A stretch of DNA of 6,493 bases from the NCBI GenBank assembly GCA_937898445.1, contig CALEJY010000293.1, forward strand, positions 1 through 6,493, written 5' to 3'. The translations under genes and the position numbers were made by a program. Numbering within the stretch: the first letter of the stretch is position 1; each line of letters begins with the position of its first letter. Under the pieces are notes generated by a model, which saw only the letters and a list, made by a program, of their open reading frames with translations, had not been told where the DNA came from and did no database searches. Of the stretch, positions 1 through 5,677 are shown piece after piece. Origin of the DNA: an uncultured Candidatus Melainabacteria bacterium (GTDB lineage Bacteria; Cyanobacteriota; Vampirovibrionia; Gastranaerophilales; Gastranaerophilaceae).

Positions 1-23
1 GTTCTATCAATGTTGATAAAAGA

Positions 24-42
24 TTGCGCAACAAGTGCGCAA
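24..42. repeat. REP-like hairpin at the 5' edge of the prepilin gene
   Basis: TTGCGCA, a 5-base spacer, then TGCGCAA: a perfect 7-bp inverted repeat. With its flanks (GA before, TGAC after) it resembles the GATTGC...GCAATGAC dispersed repeats found in many bacterial genomes; that resemblance is from memory. It lies in the open frame of the prepilin, and both of that gene's earliest in-window start codons (TTG 24, ATG 42) fall in or at the end of the stem. Whether it is repeated elsewhere in the genome cannot be seen here. Confidence 0.6.
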
Positions 43-830
43 TGACATGTGTTGGAGATGTGATCCAAAATATCTTTCCCGATGCGGACTTTTCACGTTT
101 CACTTCTCACTTTTCACTTAAATCAGCTGCTTTTACTCTCGCCGAAGTTCTTTTTACTCTCGGCATAATCGGTATTGTTTCAGCGATGACTGTTCCAACA
201 TTAATGCAGAATTATCAAAGACAGAGTTATGTAACTCAACTTCACAAGGTTTATAATGAATTTCAACAAGCTTTTATTCAAGAAATGACTGAACGCAATT
301 CGTTGAATTTGTCTGAGGCTGGTTTAGGAAGTGTTGATAATATTGATAGTTTCATGAAAAAGAGATTTAAGATTGTTCAAGATTGCGGCGATACTCCAAC
401 TCCTTGTTTTGCTGATAATTATACTTCTATGAGCGGAGCAAAATCTGGCGGTGTTGCCGATTATGTAAGTAGCAGATTAGGCTATGACAAATGTTATTCA
501 CTTGCAAGTGGTGCATCTGTTTGTATAAGTACAATTGTTACAACAAGAGAAGATATTCTTGACGGTGCGTTGTGGGTTGATATTAATGGTAAGAAAGGTC
601 CAAATATCGGTGGGCGTGATATGTCTATTATGAGATATTATTCAGATGGTAGTATCGATGTTTATGGAGTTACTCCGGAATGTCGAAATGGATCTGGGGC
701 TTGTCATAGCGGTTATGGTACAGATGCGACAAGCATAAGAGAAGGAAGATTTGCGCCTTGTCAAAACAGTTCTGTCGGAGATGATTGTATCGGAAAATTG
801 TTGAATAATAATTGGGAAATGACTTATTAG
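24..830 (+). CDS. Type IV pilin-like / pseudopilin protein with prepilin N-terminal methylation motif (5' end uncertain)
   Basis: This is a secreted, membrane-anchored pilin or type II secretion pseudopilin. Such proteins are cleaved and N-methylated by prepilin peptidase and assembled into a pilus or pseudopilus. Counting from TTG 24 (268 residues), the processing site is SAA^FTLAE: cleavage after Ala36, Phe37 as new N-terminus, Glu41 as the conserved +5 Glu, then hydrophobic residues 37-60. Ala rather than Gly at -1 is tolerated in this group. The mature part has eight cysteines (121, 128, 157, 167, 220, 227, 246, 255), suggesting disulfides, and a VDINGKKGPNIGGRD block (185-199) typical of these pilins and resembling the C-terminal loop of GspG-like pseudopilins. 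The start is unclear: the frame is open to the window edge (from base 3), and TTG 24, ATG 42 and GTG 60 all lack a well-spaced ribosome binding site. The gene may begin upstream, and its 36-residue leader is longer than usual and repeat-derived. The substrate or pilus system is unknown. Confidence 0.85.
   Translation: MRNKCAMTCVGDVIQNIFPDADFSRFTSHFSLKSAAFTLAEVLFTLGIIGIVSAMTVPTLMQNYQRQSYVTQLHKVYNEFQQAFIQEMTERNSLNLSEAGLGSVDNIDSFMKKRFKIVQDCGDTPTPCFADNYTSMSGAKSGGVADYVSSRLGYDKCYSLASGASVCISTIVTTREDILDGALWVDINGKKGPNIGGRDMSIMRYYSDGSIDVYGVTPECRNGSGACHSGYGTDATSIREGRFAPCQNSSVGDDCIGKLLNNNWEMTY
90..117 (+). repeat. Four tandem 7-bp units, consensus TTTTCAC
   Basis: The units TTTTCAC, GTTTCAC, TTCTCAC and TTTTCAC lie head to tail without gaps. 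They sit in the coding frame of the prepilin leader and encode its Phe/Ser/Thr/His-rich stretch (residues about 23-32), just before the cleavage site. Seven is not a multiple of three, so each unit is read in a different phase. Confidence 0.7.
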
Positions 831-836
831 ATATAA

Positions 837-864
837 AAATCGCCACTATTATTAGTGGCGATTT
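837..864. terminator. Bidirectional hairpin terminator between convergent genes
   Basis: A perfect 12-bp stem (AAATCGCCACTA / TAGTGGCGATTT) with a 4-base loop lies 6 bp after the prepilin stop and 39 bp after the sigma factor stop on the other strand. The minus-strand reading runs into TTTTTATAT, a good U-tract. The plus-strand reading has only ATTTCAAAACCTTTT. It is therefore best for the sigma gene and probably serves both. Confidence 0.85.
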
Positions 865-903
865 CAAAACCTTTTACAAATAAACACAATATAATTTACC
901 TTC

Positions 904-1818
904 TTAGTCTACATACGCAGTTAGAACCTGCTGACCTAACACGGAGAATCTCATTTTTTTCAATGCTCTCAATTCTGTTTGACGAATACATTCTTTTGTA
1001 ACGCCGTATATATTGCCAATTTCTTCTAATGTCTTTTTAGTGTTATCTTCAAGACCGTAGCGAAGTTTTACAACTTCTTGTTCACGTTCTTTTAGAGTTG
1101 AAATTACATTCAAAATATCTGTTTTTAAGTCTTCAAATTCAACTTCTTGAGTTGCAGAAGCTTTTTTGTCTTCAATAATGTCTGCAATATTCATTTCTTT
1201 GCCGTCGCTATTTTCAAGTCCGCTTTCTATTGAGATAGTTTTTGAATAAGCGTTCAAAAATGTATCAATTTTTTCTGCAGAAATATTCATTCTTTTAGCT
1301 ACGTCTTCTGTTTTTACTTGTGAATTTGTTTCACGTTCCATTTCTCTTTTGATTTTAGAAAATCTTGAAAGAGTTTCTTGGATATATACGGGAATTTTCA
1401 TGCAGTGTGATTGTTCTGAAATCGCTTTGAACATTGATTGTTTGATCCACCAACTTGCGTATGTAGCGAATTTGTAGCCTAATTTGTAGTTGAATTTGTC
1501 CGCAGCTACCATCAAGCCCATATTTCCTTCTTGAATTAAATCAGTCATCGGAAGATTTGACATGTGGATTGCTTTTTTAGCAATAGTTACAACAAGTTTA
1601 AGATTTGCTTTTATAAGTTGTTTTTTTGCTTGTGTGTCGCCTTCTTTAGCTCTTTTTGCTAGTTCTTTTTCTTCTAAAGGTGTAAGTGAACGATAATCTG
1701 AAATTTCTCTGATGTAGTTTGATAAAACATTGTCGTTTGAACCGTCAATAATTTCGTTTTTAGCAGGGTTAGAAGATTTTGTTACGGTTCTCATTTTGAT
1801 AGGTGAATTTTTGCTCAT
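904..1818 (-). CDS. Sigma-70 family RNA polymerase sigma factor, RpoD-like group 2 type
   Basis: This 304-residue protein would bind core RNA polymerase and direct promoter recognition. In order: region 1.2 (about 28-60, NYIREIS...LTPLEEKELAKRAKEGD), region 2 (66-136, core-binding DLIQEGNMGLM at 93-103 and promoter-melting aromatics F117, Y120, W123, W124), region 3 (about 140-225) and region 4 (238-291, helix-turn-helix TLEEIGNIYGVTKECIRQ, 263-280). There is no region 1.1 and the length is short, so it resembles group 2 alternative factors rather than a full primary sigma. Several DNA-contact positions differ from E. coli sigma-70, aligned by eye: T440 is Phe130, H455 is Tyr145, R584 is Lys275, R586 is Cys277. 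Q437, E458, E585, R588 and Q589 are kept. The ATG has an AAGGAGT ribosome binding site 10 bases upstream (1829-1835). A promoter with an overlapping palindrome lies upstream. It could still be this organism's housekeeping sigma, since no second one is visible here. Confidence 0.92.
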   Translation of the reverse strand: MSKNSPIKMRTVTKSSNPAKNEIIDGSNDNVLSNYIREISDYRSLTPLEEKELAKRAKEGDTQAKKQLIKANLKLVVTIAKKAIHMSNLPMTDLIQEGNMGLMVAADKFNYKLGYKFATYASWWIKQSMFKAISEQSHCMKIPVYIQETLSRFSKIKREMERETNSQVKTEDVAKRMNISAEKIDTFLNAYSKTISIESGLENSDGKEMNIADIIEDKKASATQEVEFEDLKTDILNVISTLKEREQEVVKLRYGLEDNTKKTLEEIGNIYGVTKECIRQTELRALKKMRFSVLGQQVLTAYVD

Positions 1819-1886
1819 ACCTATTTAAACTCCTTCTTTTACTTTAGTAACACAAGATATCATATATGAATTGATGAGGTAAAACG

Positions 1887-1915
1887 TTATAGTATATACT
1901 TAGTATATACTATAA
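1887..1915. promoter_or_regulatory. Palindromic operator candidate overlapping the sigma promoter
   Basis: The arms of 13 bp (core TATAGTATATAC / GTATATACTATA) are perfectly complementary around a 3-base spacer. Each arm contains AGTATATACT, itself a perfect 10-bp palindrome, at 1891-1900 and 1902-1911: 11 bp apart, about one helical turn. This is how two dimers of a repressor could sit side by side. The right-hand copy contains the -10 box of the sigma promoter and the left-hand copy its predicted start point. I do not recognise the binding protein. Confidence 0.55.
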
Positions 1916-1930
1916 TATATATTTTTTCAA
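1902..1930 (-). promoter_or_regulatory. Promoter of the sigma factor gene
   Basis: On the minus strand, TTGAAA (1925-1930) and TATACT (1902-1907) are separated by exactly 17 bases. Each box matches the sigma-70 consensus at five of six positions. The predicted start near 1895 leaves a leader of about 77 bases before the ATG at 1818. The -10 lies inside the palindrome at 1887-1915. Confidence 0.6.
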
Positions 1931-1987
1931 GTCTTGTGTAAACTTTTATTAACAATTCGAAATTGGATAATTGGTGTATGTTTGTAA

Positions 1988-1993
1988 TATAAT
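1988..1993 (+). promoter_or_regulatory. -10 box of the thioredoxin-like gene
   Basis: A perfect TATAAT lies 17 bases before ATG 2011. The best -35 is poor (TTGGAT 1963-1968, 19-base spacer). Transcription would start near 2000, right at the ribosome binding site (2001-2006), giving a very short leader. Confidence 0.45.
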
Positions 1994-2000
1994 TAAGCAT

Positions 2001-2006
2001 GGAGGG
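2001..2006 (+). promoter_or_regulatory. Ribosome binding site that fixes the start at 2011
   Basis: GGAGGG ends 4 bases before ATG 2011. The earlier in-frame ATG at 1999 overlaps this site, has no ribosome binding site of its own and lies at or before the predicted transcription start, so 2011 is preferred. Confidence 0.7.
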
Positions 2007-2010
2007 ATAT

Positions 2011-2487
2011 ATGAAGAAGAAAATTTTAATTACATTGGGTATTTTGGTAACATTGATTGTGGCATCTGTTGCAGGAGTTGCGGTTACAAATATGAATGCT
2101 CCGAAACATCCGTCAGAATATAAAATAGGTATTTCTTATGATGAGGCGATTAAGTCTGACAAACCAATGTTGGCAGTATTTTATGTTGACTGGTGCGGAT
2201 ATTGTTTAAGATTTATGCCAAAATTCAGAATTTTGAATACTTTGTATAAAAACAAATATAACTTTGTAATGATTAATGTAGAAAGCGACAAAAATACAAG
2301 AGCGTTGGCTGAAGATGTAGGTATCGCCGGCTTCCCAACAGTTTATATTCTTGATCCAAAATATGATAACAGAGTTTTGATGTCAAATAGTTACTACCAT
2401 AATTTGAAAAAATTCAGAGTAGAATTGGACAGATATTTGAGAATACGTGCGCTTTTGGATAAAGCTACTGCTCAAGAGGAAAAATAA
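2011..2487 (+). CDS. Membrane-anchored thioredoxin-fold protein (WCGYC)
   Basis: This 158-residue thiol-disulfide protein probably acts on the outer face of the cytoplasmic membrane. It has a Lys-rich N-terminus (MKKK), one hydrophobic segment at about 5-27 (uncleaved anchor or signal peptide), then a thioredoxin fold. The active site is WCGYC (61-65, redox cysteines 62 and 65), preceded by the beta strand MLAVFYVD, and the cis-proline loop is GFPT (Pro109). No lipobox cysteine is present. The C-terminal helix ends in a charged tail (AQEEK). The CGYC dipeptide differs from CGPC of cytoplasmic thioredoxin and is seen in thioredoxin-like and DsbD-related domains; whether it oxidises, reduces or isomerises cannot be told. 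The nearby eight-cysteine pilin is a conceivable client, but the two genes are not in one operon. The gene has its own -10 box and is divergent from the sigma factor gene. The start was moved 12 bases downstream of the first ATG (1999) because of the ribosome binding site. Confidence 0.88.
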   Translation: MKKKILITLGILVTLIVASVAGVAVTNMNAPKHPSEYKIGISYDEAIKSDKPMLAVFYVDWCGYCLRFMPKFRILNTLYKNKYNFVMINVESDKNTRALAEDVGIAGFPTVYILDPKYDNRVLMSNSYYHNLKKFRVELDRYLRIRALLDKATAQEEK

Positions 2488-2498
2488 GCAAAAAAAAA

Positions 2499-2526
2499 GA
2501 CCTTGATTAAAAATCTTTTCAAGGCC
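2499..2526 (-). terminator. Hairpin terminator oriented to the minus strand
   Basis: GACCTTGA (2499-2506) and TCAAGGCC (2519-2526) pair over a 12-base loop. In minus-strand RNA the stem is 8 pairs with one G-U and is followed by a run of nine U (2490-2498). In plus-strand RNA there is an A-C mismatch and no U-tract (CTATCCGTTT follows). It lies just after the thioredoxin-like gene and may still stop that transcript weakly, but its structure points leftward. Confidence 0.55.
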
Positions 2527-2631
2527 TATCCGTTTAAATAAGAAGAGAGAGCTTTATATTTATATAAAGTATATGAGAGTTTAAAATTTGCTAATTTAAG
2601 CTCAATTATTAAGAAATATTAACAGGTATTT
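2527..2631 (+). other. AT-rich leader region of folE2
   Basis: No convincing -35/-10 pair was found. It contains a 7-bp palindrome (CTTTATA / TATAAAG, 2552-2569) that is too AT-only to interpret. I see no preQ1, folate or other riboswitch. The ribosome binding site is weak (CAGG, about 5 bases before ATG 2632). Confidence 0.4.
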
Positions 2632-3411
2632 ATGAAAGATATTCAAAATTTAAAAGATAACAGAAATGTAGACATCCAAAGGGTTGGAATTAAGCACCTT
2701 GAATTGCCTTTGATTATTCAGAGAAAAAACAGTTCTAATCAAGTAGTTTGCGCAAAAGCTAAGGTTAGCGTATCGTTGCCACGTGATTACAAGGGAACTC
2801 ACATGTCAAGATTTGTTGAAGTTCTGACAGAATGGCAACATAAAAATCTTTTGGGCGTTGATATAAAAGGTTGTTTAGAAAAAATTATTAACAATTTGGA
2901 TGCGCAAAGTGGCGAATTGGAATTTAAGTTCCCATATTTTATAGACAAAAAATCTCCTGTTAAGGGAATGGTTGCTCCGATGAGTTATCATTGTTCTTTT
3001 GAGGGAAGAATTGTTGATGGGGAATACAAATTTATTTTGGGTGTAGAAGTGCCTGTTACAACGCTTTGTCCTTGTTCTAAGGAAATTTCTGATAATGGTG
3101 CGCATAATCAAAGAGCGTTTATAAAAGTAAAAGTTTCTTATGATGAAAGTGAGCAGGTTTGGATTGAAGATTTGGTGGAATTGATTGAATCTTGTGCATC
3201 TTGCCCTGTATATCCGTTGTTAAAACGTGAGGATGAAAAATTTGTGACTGAAAAAGCTTGGGATAATCCAAAGTTTGTTGAAGATGTTTTGAGAGATGTA
3301 GTTGTAAAATTAAGAAATCATCCGATAATAAATGAATTTGATGTTGAATGCGAAGCGTTTGAAAGTATTCATAATCATTCTGCGTGGGCATCTCAACACG
3401 AAGTGAAGTAA
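2632..3411 (+). CDS. folE2: GTP cyclohydrolase FolE2 (type IB)
   Basis: A cytoplasmic enzyme that converts GTP to 7,8-dihydroneopterin triphosphate and formate, the first step of folate synthesis and of the 7-deazapurine route to queuosine. At 259 residues it has normal family length. The signatures are clear: SLPRDYKGTHMSRF (48-61), VPVTTLCPCSKEISDNGAHNQRA (140-162), SCASCPVYPLLKREDE (187-202) and the C-terminal EAFESIHNHSAWA (241-253). The metal and catalytic residues known from Neisseria FolE2 (Cys147, His159, Glu201) correspond to Cys146, His158 and Glu200 with identical spacing, so the enzyme should be active. FolE2 is the metal-flexible alternative to zinc-dependent FolE and in some bacteria is induced by zinc shortage; no zinc-type operator is evident here. 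The ribosome binding site is weak. The unknown gene 48 bp downstream may be co-transcribed. No other folate or queuosine gene is in the window. Confidence 0.95.
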   Translation: MKDIQNLKDNRNVDIQRVGIKHLELPLIIQRKNSSNQVVCAKAKVSVSLPRDYKGTHMSRFVEVLTEWQHKNLLGVDIKGCLEKIINNLDAQSGELEFKFPYFIDKKSPVKGMVAPMSYHCSFEGRIVDGEYKFILGVEVPVTTLCPCSKEISDNGAHNQRAFIKVKVSYDESEQVWIEDLVELIESCASCPVYPLLKREDEKFVTEKAWDNPKFVEDVLRDVVVKLRNHPIINEFDVECEAFESIHNHSAWASQHEVK

Positions 3412-3447
3412 TTAAATTTTGATTTTTCGTTTTTTTACCAAAATAAT

Positions 3448-3452
3448 GGAGG
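3448..3452 (+). promoter_or_regulatory. Strong ribosome binding site of the orphan gene
   Basis: GGAGG lies 7 bases before ATG 3460, in a 48-bp gap after folE2. The gap is T-rich, with no hairpin and no convincing promoter, so read-through from folE2 is likely. Confidence 0.65.
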
Positions 3453-3459
3453 AAAGTTT

Positions 3460-3894
3460 ATGAATGTAAAGTCTGTTGGTCAAATTTTTCAGGCAAATCG
3501 AGCTTTAACTAAATATTTCCCAGAGGGGCAAGTATTTAAAAATGCAATTGTTAGATTTGAAAAAGAGGGAAATGTTACTAAAAAAGTTGTAACGAGAAAA
3601 GATGGAAAGGAAATTATTGGCTATTTTAATAACGGCAAGTTGTTTCAGTCAACATTTGAATCTAATAAAGGTAAGATTATATTAAAAAATGTTCACAAAA
3701 AAGTAAAAAATTTCCCTTCTTCTGGAGAAATGAAAAAAATGATAATTATTAAAACAGCAGATGGTGGCAAGTTTTCAAGAGGAATTTATAATACAGGTGC
3801 TTCTTTTGATGTTTGGCATCCTAAAAAAGATGCTCAGTACACAGGGCGTATGGTAACTTTGTATAAAAAATTAATAGAAAAAATTAAAGGTTAG
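3460..3894 (+). CDS. Unknown, very basic 144-residue protein with an internal duplication
   Basis: I do not recognise this protein. It has no signal peptide, membrane segment or cysteine. It is strongly basic: 25 Lys and 5 Arg against 11 Asp/Glu. Two copies of a roughly 20-residue pattern are visible, V43-V44...D48-G49...G54-Y-F-N57-N-G59-x-x-F62 and I96-I97...D101-G102...G108-I-Y-N111-T-G113-x-x-F116, differing by one inserted residue. The alternating hydrophobic and polar residues with turn-like DG and NxG suggest beta-hairpins, loosely like MORN or similar beta-repeat proteins; this is inference. The strong ribosome binding site and the terminator directly after the stop support a real gene. 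It sits 48 bp after folE2, on the same strand, and may share its transcript, but there is no evidence of a role in folate synthesis. The charge would suit binding to nucleic acid or another polyanion, which is untested. Confidence 0.75.
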   Translation: MNVKSVGQIFQANRALTKYFPEGQVFKNAIVRFEKEGNVTKKVVTRKDGKEIIGYFNNGKLFQSTFESNKGKIILKNVHKKVKNFPSSGEMKKMIIIKTADGGKFSRGIYNTGASFDVWHPKKDAQYTGRMVTLYKKLIEKIKG

Positions 3895-3903
3895 AAATTT
3901 ATA

Positions 3904-3933
3904 AAAGGGCATACTTAAATATGTATGCCCTTT
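3904..3933. terminator. Bidirectional hairpin terminator
   Basis: An 11-bp perfect stem (AAAGGGCATAC / GTATGCCCTTT) with an 8-base loop lies between the convergent orphan gene (stop 3894) and peptidase gene (stop 3940). The plus-strand reading is followed by GTATTTTTATT, the minus-strand reading by TATAAATTT. It is strongest for the plus strand. Confidence 0.85.
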
Positions 3934-3939
3934 GTATTT

Positions 3940-5664
3940 TTATTCATTCAACAATTTTTCTGCTAATTCTGATTCGGTTCTTCCGTTAAGTGTTTTGCTG
4001 ATTTTTTGAAGTTTTTGGGCAATCAATTCCAAATTGTCAGTCCAAACAAAATTGTCTAACACATATTTTTCAGCTTTTTCAAACTCTCCATCAATTTGTA
4101 TTCTGATGATTTCAGAAAGCATTTCTTTTGCGATAGGAACAACTTTGTCAATGTTAACGTGTATTTTACCATCAATGATGTCGTAAGCTCCACGTTCAGA
4201 GAAATATTTGTTTTGCATAACAGTTCTAACTCTGTGAGCTTGGCTCATTGTAGGTTTTGATTTTAGGAAATTGTCTGCAACAGTTGTAACAATAATTTGT
4301 TTTCTTTGTTCTTCTGTGTACATACCGAGTTCAGTCAACAAATCTACAAAAGCTAATGAACCCATATCAGCCTTGTTTTCTTCGATAATATTTCTGTATT
4401 TACCTAAAGTTTCGCAAGCTTTTTTAGGTCCAAGTGAGTGAGCGTTTTCATGACCGATTGTAAACCAATGATCTGCTTCGTCAAGATAGTATTTGTGTTG
4501 TTCTTTATCAAGAATTTCATCTAATCTTTCTTGAAGTTTTTTCATATCGCTAATAAAACGAATTTGTCTGTGGTAAACATTTCTTCTGCCACCACCGATT
4601 GTAAGTGACAATTTGTCATCGTTTGGAAGGTTTTCTGCTAATGTAATTCCGCCTCTGTATGCGCCAACATCACCGCAAACTGCGACTAAATCCACATCAA
4701 CCATTGTTTGTTTTGTGTCTTTGTCCGGTGAAATATTTTGTTCGTATTCATCTGCAAACGGCATATTTTGTGCAAGTGTCGGAAGATATTTTTTTATTGC
4801 CATTAAGGCTTCTGTCCCTTTTTTGTTGACAATACCAACTCTGCCGCCTAGAAAATCTTTTGGAGTCGGTTTTATACCGTGTTTTTCTAAAAGAGCTGAC
4901 AATTCTTTGTTTTCTACGATTGTACCTGTCATTTCATCTTCATAATTTTCTCGAGTAATCGTAAATTCTAACGGTGTATCTTGTAATGTTGCCCATTTTT
5001 TGTCAGCGTAAGCATCTAACATTGGATCAGCTGTTCTTAAAGCTTTTGCTTGAAGTTTAAGATATTCTGTAAAATCAGCGTTTGTAGAAGTTTCTGCAGC
5101 TTTATCAATTTCATCTGCCATTTTAGAAAAATCTTCTTTGAATTTGTCGATATAATCAATTCCGACAAGTTCATCTCCGCATCTTTCAACAACAGAACGT
5201 TGAGTTAAGATGTTTTTTACTTCATCAATTTTGCCTTCATTAATCATTTTTGTTAAAATGTTATGAAATTCTTCTTTTGACAAATCTTCAGGATAAACAC
5301 CTTTTCCCGGAAATTCTTTTATGCCCTTTGCAAGATTGATTTTGTTTGACATTGTGTCGATTGCGTTAATTCCTTTTTGAGCATCAAACAAGATTTTGGT
5401 TAATTCTGCTTGTTTGTTACCTTTTGCGATTTCATCTTCTAGGAATTTTTTAAATTCTAAGTTATGATGGCAATCGATTTGCATGTTAATTTTTTCTAAA
5501 ATATATGCAGCTTTTACAAGATGTTTAAGGGTTTCTTTATCTCCATCTGCAAGTTCAAGGTATTCCGGCGCATCAGCTTTTAACATTTTTTTTGTCATTA
5601 AATGGTCTTTATCTGTGCGCATTTCAAGTTCTTCCATAGGAAGGTTAAATTCAAATTGTGTCAT
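3940..5664 (-). CDS. M49-like zinc peptidase (dipeptidyl peptidase III relative)
   Basis: A probable cytoplasmic metallopeptidase; M49 enzymes remove dipeptides from the N-terminus of short peptides. The 574-residue protein has no signal peptide. The zinc site is H405-E-N-A-H409 (two His ligands, Glu406 as base), followed by SLGP and by the EENKADMGSLAF helix (428-439) whose Glu429 should be the third ligand, equivalent to the second Glu of EECRAE in human DPP III. Further family marks are the stretch from P231 to G247 with NYEDEMTG (240-247) and AENLPNDD (343-350), which match the T/YNLPND and ENYED blocks of bacterial DPP III-like proteins as I remember them. The classic motif is the hexapeptide HELLGH; here it is a pentapeptide, as in Caldithrix DPP III. 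The first 200 residues are helical and charged, probably the family's alpha-rich part. The start has AAGGAG 7 bases upstream (5672-5677) and an extended -10 promoter. Exact substrate unknown. Confidence 0.85.
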   Translation of the reverse strand: MTQFEFNLPMEELEMRTDKDHLMTKKMLKADAPEYLELADGDKETLKHLVKAAYILEKINMQIDCHHNLEFKKFLEDEIAKGNKQAELTKILFDAQKGINAIDTMSNKINLAKGIKEFPGKGVYPEDLSKEEFHNILTKMINEGKIDEVKNILTQRSVVERCGDELVGIDYIDKFKEDFSKMADEIDKAAETSTNADFTEYLKLQAKALRTADPMLDAYADKKWATLQDTPLEFTITRENYEDEMTGTIVENKELSALLEKHGIKPTPKDFLGGRVGIVNKKGTEALMAIKKYLPTLAQNMPFADEYEQNISPDKDTKQTMVDVDLVAVCGDVGAYRGGITLAENLPNDDKLSLTIGGGRRNVYHRQIRFISDMKKLQERLDEILDKEQHKYYLDEADHWFTIGHENAHSLGPKKACETLGKYRNIIEENKADMGSLAFVDLLTELGMYTEEQRKQIIVTTVADNFLKSKPTMSQAHRVRTVMQNKYFSERGAYDIIDGKIHVNIDKVVPIAKEMLSEIIRIQIDGEFEKAEKYVLDNFVWTDNLELIAQKLQKISKTLNGRTESELAEKLLNE

Positions 5665-5677
5665 ATAATCTCTCCTT

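Noticed and set aside
670..867. Minus-strand open frame of 65 codons overlapping the end of the prepilin gene
   Set aside because: It starts inside the terminator hairpin and is antisense to the prepilin; no ribosome binding site.
1999..2010. Upstream in-frame ATG of the thioredoxin-like gene
   Set aside because: No ribosome binding site of its own; it overlaps the GGAGGG that serves ATG 2011 and lies at or before the predicted transcription start.
2552..2569. CTTTATA/TATAAAG palindrome upstream of folE2 as an operator
   Set aside because: Seven AT-dominated pairs are expected by chance in this composition, and no promoter is placed with it.
2527..2631. Riboswitch (preQ1 or tetrahydrofolate type) before folE2
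   Set aside because: No conserved loop sequences or paired stems of either class could be found; the stretch is too short and AT-rich.
2875..3391. Two minus-strand open frames inside folE2
   Set aside because: Antisense to a well-conserved enzyme and low-complexity; no start signals. The minus-strand terminator at 2499-2526 hints at antisense RNA, not at these proteins.
3446..3463. Six-codon frame (ATG to TGA) overlapping the start of the orphan gene
   Set aside because: It consists almost entirely of the ribosome binding site itself and is most simply a coincidence of GGAGG preceded by AAT.
4613..4945. Plus-strand open frame of 110 codons
   Set aside because: Entirely antisense to the peptidase zinc-domain region, with no ribosome binding site and Ser/Pro/Ile composition typical of a shadow of a lysine/glutamate-rich gene.
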